From: Desulfuromonadaceae bacterium | GTDB lineage: Bacteria > Desulfobacterota > Desulfuromonadia > Desulfuromonadales > SZUA-401 | Direction of reading: 5' to 3' | Assembly (NCBI GenBank): GCA_003246035.1 | Contig: QKBP01000041.1 | Coordinates: forward strand, 1-6,957 | Length of the DNA: 6,957 nt | Shown: piece by piece, positions 1-6,957 of the stretch | Layout of the letters: every line of letters starts with the position of its first letter | Position numbering within the stretch: the first letter of the stretch is position 1 | Notes under the pieces: generated by a model | Databases searched by the model: none | What the model saw: the letters and a program-made list of their open reading frames with translations, nothing else | Told to the model about the DNA's origin: nothing | Made by a program: the position numbers and the translations under genes

Positions 1-1
1 G

Positions 2-775
2 ACCGAACAGGCTTCGTCGGTCGAAGAGGCCTCGGCGTCGGTCGAGGAGATGACTGCGAATATCCGCCAGAACGCCGACAACGCCATCTCGACGGAGCGG
101 ATCGCCAGCCAGTCGGCCAAGGACGCGCAGGAGAGCGGCAAGGCGGTCACCGAGACGGTACACGCCATGCAGATGATCGCCGAAAAGATCATCATTATCG
201 AGGAGATTGCCCGCCAGACCAACCTGCTCGCCCTCAATGCTGCTATCGAGGCGGCCCGCGCCGGTGAGCAGGGAAAGGGCTTCGCGGTGGTCGCCGCCGA
301 GGTCCGCAAGCTCGCCGAGCGGAGCCAGTCCGCGGCAGGTGAGATCAACGACCTGTCGGTCTCGAGCGTCGGGGTGGCCATGGAGGCCGGTCGCCTGATC
401 GAGAACCTGGTGCCGAACATCCAGAAAACCGCCGAGCTGGTGCAGGAGATCACCGCCTCCAGCCGCGAGCAGGACGCCGGGGCCGACCAGATCGCCAAAG
501 CGATCCAGCAGCTCGACGGAGTGATCCAGCAGAACGCTGCAGCTGCTGAGGAGATGGCCTCCACCGCCGAGGAGCTCAACTCCCAGTCCGAGCAGCTACA
601 GCAGACGATCGCCTTCTTCAGGGTCCGTCGCGGTGAGCAAGGCAAGCCGTCCTGGCAGGCCTCCGCCCCTCGTGCCAAGGCGCCCAGGCAGCCTGTCGCC
701 AAGCGCACGGCCCCTCGTCTGGAGCACGTGTCGTCGAGCAACGACAGGCTCGATCGCGAGTTCGAACGCTTCTAG
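2..775 (+). CDS. Methyl-accepting chemotaxis protein, C-terminal signalling part (5' end outside window)
   Basis: The reading frame is open from base 2 and ends at TAG 773-775, giving 257 visible residues. The first ATG at 50 is internal, because the residues before it ([17 protein letters not shown]) are typical receptor coiled coil. The protein is the cytoplasmic signalling rod of a chemoreceptor, which controls the kinase CheA through CheW and is adapted by CheR/CheB. The near-invariant hairpin tip is at visible residues 67-106 ([20 protein letters not shown], then [20 protein letters not shown]). The returning helix runs to about residue 206, roughly 17-18 heptads after the tip. A Pro/Arg/Ala-rich linker (about 210-246) follows, then a final EFERF, which fits the aromatic-x-x-aromatic CheR/CheB docking pentapeptide. 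The sensor, transmembrane and HAMP regions, if present, lie upstream, so the ligand is unknown. The family assignment is very secure. Confidence 0.97.
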   Translation, partial: TEQASSVEEASASVEEMTANIRQNADNAISTERIASQSAKDAQESGKAVTETVHAMQMIAEKIIIIEEIARQTNLLALNAAIEAARAGEQGKGFAVVAAEVRKLAERSQSAAGEINDLSVSSVGVAMEAGRLIENLVPNIQKTAELVQEITASSREQDAGADQIAKAIQQLDGVIQQNAAAAEEMASTAEELNSQSEQLQQTIAFFRVRRGEQGKPSWQASAPRAKAPRQPVAKRTAPRLEHVSSSNDRLDREFERF

Positions 776-791
776 GATAACGTTTCAAGGC

Positions 792-823
792 AAAAAGCCC
801 GGCCGGTTGGCCGGGCTTTTTTT
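792..823. terminator. Bidirectional rho-independent terminator between convergent genes
   Basis: AGCCCGGCC (796-804) and GGCCGGGCT (809-817) form a perfect 9-bp stem with a GGTT loop. A T-run (817-823) follows on the + strand. The A-run at 792-796 becomes a T-run on the - strand. The hairpin lies 17 nt after the chemoreceptor stop and just past the stop of the converging LtaS-like gene, so it can end both transcripts. Confidence 0.93.
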
Positions 824-833
824 ATGGTTGGAA

Positions 834-2846
834 TCAGCTGTGTGGCTGGTTTGTTGGGCTTGAATGCGCCCTGGCATCGTGCCCGGGAGCGGGCATCGCA
901 AGCCGGGGAGGCGTCGGCGCGGGGTGGTATTGCTGGCTGCGGTAGGCCAGTGAGGGCCACAGGGCGGTGGCCAGGGCATCGCGAAGCAGCTCGGGGTTTT
1001 CCCGCGAGGGAGGTTCCAGGTGGCCGTCCCGGTAGTCGAACAGCTCCCCCTCCTTGAAGGCCATGTTCACGGCGATCTGGCCGTCGCGGATCAGGGCGTG
1101 GGTGGTGCTGTACTGCAGGATCGCCCGCCCGGTATACCCGTCGGGCGGATGGGTCAGGTCGATCCCCGGCATCGGGTGGTCGGCTTCGATGCCGAGCAGC
1201 GAGAGCAGCGTGGGCGCCAGGTCGACCTGGCTGGCGAGGGTCTCGATCCGTTGCGGGCTGATGCGGCCACCAAGAATCAGGCCGGGGATGCGGAAGTGTT
1301 CGACCGGGATCAGCTCGGGCCCCTTGACCACGTCGTCGTGGTCGGCGACCACCAGGAAGAGGGTGTTGTCCCAGTAGGGGGCGCTGCGGGCCTGGTCGAG
1401 GAAATCGCCGAGGGCATGGTCGGCATAGCGGATCGCGTTGGGGACCCGCATCTCCTCGCCGGGGAGAGCCTCGATCCGCCCCGCGGGATATTCGTAGGGG
1501 GGGTGGTTGGACGATGTGAAGACCAGGGCGAAGAACGGTCCCGGGGCCGCCAGGAATTCCTGGTGGGCGCGCGCGAAGAGGTCCTCGTCGGAGACCCCCC
1601 AGGTGCCGCGGAAGTTTGGGGCCGGGTAGTCGTTCTCGTCGATCACCCGTTCGAAACCGTTGCCGAGGAAGAAGCCGCGCATGTTGTCGAACTGGCTCTC
1701 GCCGCCGTAGATGAAGCTGGTGCTGTAGCCGGCAGTGTGCAGCAGCCCGGCGAGGGTGAAGAAGTTGTTCTGGGCCAGCCCAAGTTTGACCACGCTGCGC
1801 CCCGGGGTCGGGAAGAACCCGGTGGTCACCGCCTCGATGCCGCGCACCGAGCGGGTGCCGGTGGCGTAGAGGTTCTCGAACCAGATTCCGTCCTTGGAGA
1901 GGCGGTCGAGTTCCGGGGTGTACGGGTTCCCCCCCAGGGAGCCGACGTACTGGGCGCCGAGGCTCTCCTCGAGCACGATCACCAGGTTGAGCGGTTTCGA
2001 GCGCTGAAGGCTCGGGGCCTGGTGGTGCGACGTCGGCGCGCCGGGATCGGCGAACTCGCTGTCGGAGTGGCCGGCGAGGCGGTGCATGCGAGTGATTACC
2101 TCGCCCTCCGGCATCTTCGGGTAGATGCTCCCGGCATCCTCCTCGTGCTTCATGCTGTAGAGGGCGTAGAGCATCGTGTAGGTCGAGTTGACGGCCAGCT
2201 CGTTGACCAGGTGGTCGCCGGAGAAGGCTGCCGTCCCCGGGTTGGCCGGGCGGTGGTCGAGGCTGCCGCGGGCGGCGAGGACCAGCAGCGCGGCGCACAG
2301 CGGTAGCAGCGCCAAGCGGCGCGTCCAGCTCCAGGAGCCGGCGCGGCGGTGCATACCCTGGAGGAGTCGCCAGGCCAGCGTCACCCCGGCCGCTACCAGC
2401 ACCACGGCGACGAGCAGTTGCCACTTGTAGTCGGCCCACAGGGTCATGCCGACTTCACGGGGATGACCGAGGTATTCAAGGAAGACGCGGTTGGGGCGCA
2501 CGTCGTACTGGTTGATGAATGACGGGGTGGCGCACTCCATGAACAGGAAGAGCCCGGTCCACAGCGCCGCCCATCCGGCCGACAGGCGTCGCCAGGTGCG
2601 GCCCCGCCAGGTCTCGGGGAGCAACAGCGCGACGAGCAGCAGCGGGATGGTCACGTAGCTGACCATCTGCAGGTCCATGCGCACTCCGAGCAGCAGCACC
2701 TGGCCGAGCCCGTCGACTGCGGCGACGCGTGGCCACTGCCAGGCGATCAGCAGCAGGCGCGAGAGCCCGAGCAGGGCGAGGCTGGAGAAGAAGAAAGCGA
2801 GGACGGGGCGGAGCGGGCCGGTACGGCCGAGAACAATGCGTTGCAT
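834..2846 (-). CDS. LTA synthase/OpgB-like membrane phosphotransferase (sulfatase fold)
   Basis: This is a predicted inner-membrane enzyme of 670 residues with a large extracytoplasmic alkaline-phosphatase/sulfatase-fold domain. Family members transfer phosphoglycerol or related head groups from phospholipid to envelope polymers: lipoteichoic acid in Firmicutes, periplasmic glucans for OpgB. About five membrane helices are visible (near 10-36, 61-77, 89-104, 142-159, 177-192), and the catalytic domain starts near 285. Likely metal and catalytic residues are Glu294 (LEESLG), the Thr331 nucleophile (GTRSVRG), His448 (SSNHPPY) and Asp502-His503 (VVADHDD). The block PVEHFRIPGLILGG matches the proteobacterial branch of the family. 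I chose the start at 2846 because AGGTGAT sits 6 nt upstream; the longer in-frame ATG at 2906 falls inside the predicted -10 box. The last ~30 residues are a Pro/His-rich tail beyond the usual domain end. Family is secure; the substrate is unknown. Confidence 0.9.
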   Translation of the reverse strand: MQRIVLGRTGPLRPVLAFFFSSLALLGLSRLLLIAWQWPRVAAVDGLGQVLLLGVRMDLQMVSYVTIPLLLVALLLPETWRGRTWRRLSAGWAALWTGLFLFMECATPSFINQYDVRPNRVFLEYLGHPREVGMTLWADYKWQLLVAVVLVAAGVTLAWRLLQGMHRRAGSWSWTRRLALLPLCAALLVLAARGSLDHRPANPGTAAFSGDHLVNELAVNSTYTMLYALYSMKHEEDAGSIYPKMPEGEVITRMHRLAGHSDSEFADPGAPTSHHQAPSLQRSKPLNLVIVLEESLGAQYVGSLGGNPYTPELDRLSKDGIWFENLYATGTRSVRGIEAVTTGFFPTPGRSVVKLGLAQNNFFTLAGLLHTAGYSTSFIYGGESQFDNMRGFFLGNGFERVIDENDYPAPNFRGTWGVSDEDLFARAHQEFLAAPGPFFALVFTSSNHPPYEYPAGRIEALPGEEMRVPNAIRYADHALGDFLDQARSAPYWDNTLFLVVADHDDVVKGPELIPVEHFRIPGLILGGRISPQRIETLASQVDLAPTLLSLLGIEADHPMPGIDLTHPPDGYTGRAILQYSTTHALIRDGQIAVNMAFKEGELFDYRDGHLEPPSRENPELLRDALATALWPSLAYRSQQYHPAPTPPRLAMPAPGHDARAHSSPTNQPHS

Positions 2847-2852
2847 GGGGGC

Positions 2853-2859
2853 ATCACCT
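2853..2859 (-). promoter_or_regulatory. Ribosome binding site that sets the LtaS-like start
   Basis: On the - strand AGGTGAT matches seven bases of the anti-Shine-Dalgarno complement and ends 6 nt before ATG at 2846. This supports that start over the ATG 20 codons upstream. Confidence 0.75.
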
Positions 2860-2887
2860 TGGGTAGCGATCCGGGCTTGGCGGTCGA

Positions 2888-2900
2888 AGTCGCAGCGACT
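2888..2900. repeat. 13-bp palindrome at the predicted start of LtaS-like transcription
   Basis: AGTCGCAGCGACT is a perfect dyad with 6-bp arms (AGTCGC/GCGACT) around one central base. It covers the predicted +1 of the leftward promoter. It could be an operator, or a small hairpin (5-bp stem, 3-nt loop) at the very 5' end of the mRNA. Chance in GC-rich DNA is possible. Confidence 0.45.
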
Positions 2901-2905
2901 CTGCA

Positions 2906-2934
2906 ACTATATACCCCGGTCGTGTGCCGGGCAA
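2906..2934 (-). promoter_or_regulatory. Sigma70-type promoter for the LtaS-like gene
   Basis: Read leftward, TTGCCC (2934-2929) and TATAGT (2911-2906) are separated by 17 bp. Transcription would begin near 2899, giving a leader of about 53 nt before the ATG at 2846. The call is by eye; the -35 box matches TTGACA at four of six positions and the -10 box is good. Confidence 0.6.
2915..2931. repeat. Inverted repeat inside the LtaS-like promoter spacer
   Basis: CCCGG (2915-2919) and CCGGG (2927-2931) are 5-bp arms separated by 7 bp. They fill the gap between the predicted -10 and -35 boxes and run into the -35. The position suits a regulator site, but the arms are short and GC-rich, so chance is a real alternative. 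Confidence 0.3.
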
Positions 2935-2983
2935 CTAAGGTTTATCTAACCGGAATTTCATTTTGTTTTAATCTCGAGGGTCG

Positions 2984-5382
<2,399 letters not shown>

Positions 5383-5414
5383 GAACAGATTCAACTTATC
5401 CCGTCTTGACTGAT

Positions 5415-5418
5415 GGAG
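5415..5418 (+). promoter_or_regulatory. Ribosome binding site for the GTG start of the CNNM/CorB-like gene
   Basis: GGAG precedes the GTG at 5429 by 10 nt, slightly longer than ideal. No in-frame ATG is a better start, and the protein begins just ahead of its first membrane helix, as family members do. Confidence 0.5.
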
Positions 5419-5428
5419 TGCCCCTTAC

Positions 5429-6697
5429 GTGTCTGACGAACAATGGATCCGCCTCCTGCTCCTGGTGATCCTGCTGGTCTTTTCGGCCTTCTTTTCCGGC
5501 TCCGAAACCGCGCTGATGGCGATCGACCGCCTGCGCGTCAAGTTCCTGGTCCAGAAGAAACGCAAAGGGGCGCAGCTGCTCGAGGCGACCCTCGCCCGTC
5601 CCGACCGCCTGCTCAGCGCCATCCTGGTCGGCAACAACCTGGTCAACATCGCCGCCTCGGTCATCGCCACCGGCCTGTTCGTGAGCCTCTACGGGGTCGA
5701 AGGGGAGTGGCTGACCATCGCCATTCTCACCCCGATCCTGCTGATCTTCTCCGAGGTCGTCCCCAAGACCTATTCCGCCCGGTCCGCCGAGAAGGTCTGT
5801 TTCAGGGTTCTCCACCCGATCCGCTGGGTGATGACCCTGCTCGCCCCGGTCATCATCGTGCTCGGTTGGATCAACCACCTGCTGACCGTGTGGGTCAGCC
5901 GCAAGGGGGAAGAGACGCCGGTGATCTCCGAGGAGGAGATCCACACCCTGATCACCGTCGGTGAGCAGAGCGGGGTGATGGACCAGGAGAAGCGCCAGAT
6001 GCTCCACGGGGTGCTCGAACTGACCGAGACCCGGGTGCGCGACATCATGGTCCCCCGCCCCGAGATGGTCGCCATCGAGGTGAACTGCAGCTTCGACGCG
6101 GTGCTGCGCCAGATGCGCGAGGCGAGCCACTCGCGCTTCCCGGTCTACGAGGGGAGCCTCGACAACATCGTCGGCGTGATCCACTCCAAGGAGATCCTCA
6201 CCTACGTCGATGTCGAGAACTTCGACCTACGCGAGGCCTGCCGGCCGCCGTTCTTCGTCCCCGAGTCGCAGTATGTCGAGAAACTGCTGCAGTCGTTCCG
6301 GGTCAACCGTCTCCACCTGGCGATCGTGGTCGATGAATACGGCGGTGTCGAGGGGCTGGTGACCCTCGAGGACGTGGTCGAGGAGATCGTCGGCGAGATT
6401 CACGACGAGTTCGATACCGAGGAGGCCGACATCCGCGAGGTCGGCCCGCAGACCTACCTGGTCGATGCCAGCCTGTCGCTGCGCGAGCTGAACCGCCGCC
6501 TGCATCTCGCTCTCAACGAGGAGCACGCCAACACCCTGGCCGGATACGTGCTGCGCCTGCTCGGTTCGATCCCCGAGGTCGGGGCCTCGATCAGCGAGAA
6601 CGGCCTGACCTTCACGGTCCGGACCGTGGAGGGGCGGCGGATCGAGGAGGTCGAGCTGCAGATGCCACCGCTCCCCGAGGAGGACCGGGAAGACTGA
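5429..6697 (+). CDS. CNNM/CorB-CorC-type Mg2+ transport protein with CBS pair
   Basis: This is an inner-membrane protein of 422 residues in the family often labelled 'hemolysin' or HlyC/CorC. Characterised relatives (CNNM/CorB/CorC) move or help export Mg2+, some in exchange for Na+. The DUF21/CNNM membrane domain spans about 1-160, with hydrophobic segments near 7-22, 61-88, 95-110 and 132-155. Hallmark motifs are FSGSETAL (22-29), GNNLVNIAASVIAT (68-81) and FSEVVPKTYSAR (107-118). An acidic linker leads to CBS1 (about 207-260, MVPRPEMVAIEV) and CBS2 (about 270-325, with VDEYGGVEGLVTLEDVVEEI), a pair that binds adenine nucleotide-Mg2+ in relatives. A C-terminal CorC/transporter-associated domain covers about 338-412. 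It starts at GTG, has its own promoter, is divergent from ligA and is followed by a terminator, so it is probably monocistronic. Whether it acts as transporter, exporter or accessory factor cannot be told here. Confidence 0.94.
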   Translation: MSDEQWIRLLLLVILLVFSAFFSGSETALMAIDRLRVKFLVQKKRKGAQLLEATLARPDRLLSAILVGNNLVNIAASVIATGLFVSLYGVEGEWLTIAILTPILLIFSEVVPKTYSARSAEKVCFRVLHPIRWVMTLLAPVIIVLGWINHLLTVWVSRKGEETPVISEEEIHTLITVGEQSGVMDQEKRQMLHGVLELTETRVRDIMVPRPEMVAIEVNCSFDAVLRQMREASHSRFPVYEGSLDNIVGVIHSKEILTYVDVENFDLREACRPPFFVPESQYVEKLLQSFRVNRLHLAIVVDEYGGVEGLVTLEDVVEEIVGEIHDEFDTEEADIREVGPQTYLVDASLSLRELNRRLHLALNEEHANTLAGYVLRLLGSIPEVGASISENGLTFTVRTVEGRRIEEVELQMPPLPEEDRED

Positions 6698-6709
6698 GGT
6701 CAAACATCT

Positions 6710-6736
6710 CTGCCCCAAGGGGTACAGCTGCCCCAA
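6710..6736. repeat. Short direct repeat after the CNNM/CorB-like gene
   Basis: CTGCCCCAA occurs at 6710-6718 and 6728-6736. GGGG between the copies (6719-6722) could pair with either CCCC. It lies between the stop codon and the terminator. No function can be assigned. Confidence 0.35.
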
Positions 6737-6752
6737 CACACACCCCGATGAG

Positions 6753-6777
6753 CGGCCTGTAACAGGGCCGTTTTTTT
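6753..6777 (+). terminator. Rho-independent terminator of the CNNM/CorB-like gene
   Basis: CGGCC (6753-6757) pairs with GGCCG (6766-6770), or in a longer form a 7-bp stem with one bulged G and a 3-nt loop. Seven Ts (6771-6777) follow directly. It lies about 55 nt after the stop at 6697. There is no A-run on the left side, so it acts only rightward. Confidence 0.85.
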
Positions 6778-6957
6778 GTTGCACACCCTTCGCCGAACGA
6801 GCCAGGTTTTCTGCCTCTCCCGCCAAGATGAATGTGGCATTAATAGTTGATATATGTACTCAAGATTATAAAGTTATATTAAGAAACGGAGGTGGAGTCT
6901 GCTCCCATCCTGTGCCACTGCCACGCGTTTTATGCCCCTCATGGATCCTCTGTAAGA
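6778..6957. other. Gene-free right edge with an AT-rich island
   Basis: No coding region can be supported in these 180 bases. About 6826-6886 is sharply AT-rich compared with the rest of the window and contains the dyad TATAA-AG-TTATA (6867-6878). A promoter-like pair TAGTTG (6844-6849)/TATAAA (6867-6872) has 17-bp spacing but a poor -35. GGAGGTG at 6888-6894 looks like a Shine-Dalgarno, but no ATG, GTG or TTG lies at a suitable distance. It may be the control region of a gene beyond the window. Confidence 0.4.

Noticed and set aside
1020..2306. 428-codon open frame on the + strand opposite the LtaS-like gene
   Set aside because: Its composition is that of a GC-rich shadow frame (Val/Gly/Glu/Arg-rich, no recognisable motif), and it lies wholly antisense to a gene with intact catalytic motifs.
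772..2439. 555-codon - strand frame within the LtaS-like gene
   Set aside because: It is an alternative frame of the same strand, rich in Arg/Pro/Gly with no domain, and runs through the shared terminator.
2847..2906. Longer N-terminus for the LtaS-like protein from the ATG at 2906
   Set aside because: The ATG overlaps the predicted -10 box, has no good ribosome site, and adds 20 residues ahead of a better start.
5396..6184. 262-codon - strand frame opposite the CNNM/CorB-like gene
   Set aside because: It is Asp/His/Leu/Gln-rich shadow sequence overlapping a recognised gene and its control region.
6836..6853. Sigma54-like site (TGGCAT followed by TTGAT)
   Set aside because: The invariant GC of the -12 element is missing and the spacing is off by one base.
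6892..6957. GTG-initiated open frame running off the right edge
   Set aside because: The GTG lies inside the Shine-Dalgarno-like sequence itself, only 22 codons are visible, and they resemble nothing known.
6874..6957. 27-codon - strand open frame entering from the right edge and ending at TAA
   Set aside because: It is too short to judge, has no recognisable motif and no terminator after the stop; it could be chance.

Overview
The window is a GC-rich piece of bacterial chromosome that appears to be core genome. It holds five protein genes and no mobile element, CRISPR array, tRNA or rRNA. The methyl-accepting chemotaxis protein ending in EFERF, the periplasmic-type LtaS-clade phosphotransferase and the general protein style suggest a Gram-negative, motile member of the Desulfuromonadota (Geobacter/Desulfuromonas-like). 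This placement is inferred from protein style only.

Layout from left to right. (1) 2-775 (+) is the 3' part of a chemoreceptor gene whose sensor half lies outside the window. (2) A perfect 9-bp GC hairpin at 792-823, with A and T tracts on its two sides, serves as a shared bidirectional terminator between convergent genes. (3) 834-2846 (-) encodes a five-helix membrane enzyme of the LTA synthase/OpgB-like phosphotransferase family, with its own promoter and two short dyads in the control region. (4) 2984-3262 (-) and 3259-5277 (-) are acylphosphatase and NAD+-dependent DNA ligase LigA. They overlap by 4 nt (ATGA), so ligA-acyP is a translationally coupled operon read right to left. (5) 5278-5428 is a divergent control region with a good sigma70-type promoter rightward, a weaker one leftward, an 8-bp direct repeat spaced 22 bp whose copies touch the two -35 boxes, and an inverted repeat around the rightward -10. 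(6) 5429-6697 (+) encodes a CNNM/CorB-type Mg2+ transport protein with tandem CBS domains and starts at GTG. A terminator follows at 6753-6777. (7) The last ~180 bases carry no gene I can support. They include a sharply AT-rich stretch (about 6826-6886) that looks like a control region for something beyond the window or a local composition break.

The genes do not form one pathway. They cover chemotaxis signalling, envelope polymer decoration, DNA replication/repair ligation, a small acyl-phosphate hydrolase and divalent cation homeostasis. I did not find a clearly novel system. The points most worth a second look are the repeat architecture of the divergent ligA/CNNM promoter region, the dyads in the LtaS-like promoter, the LtaS-like enzyme itself in a presumed Gram-negative, and the AT-rich right edge.
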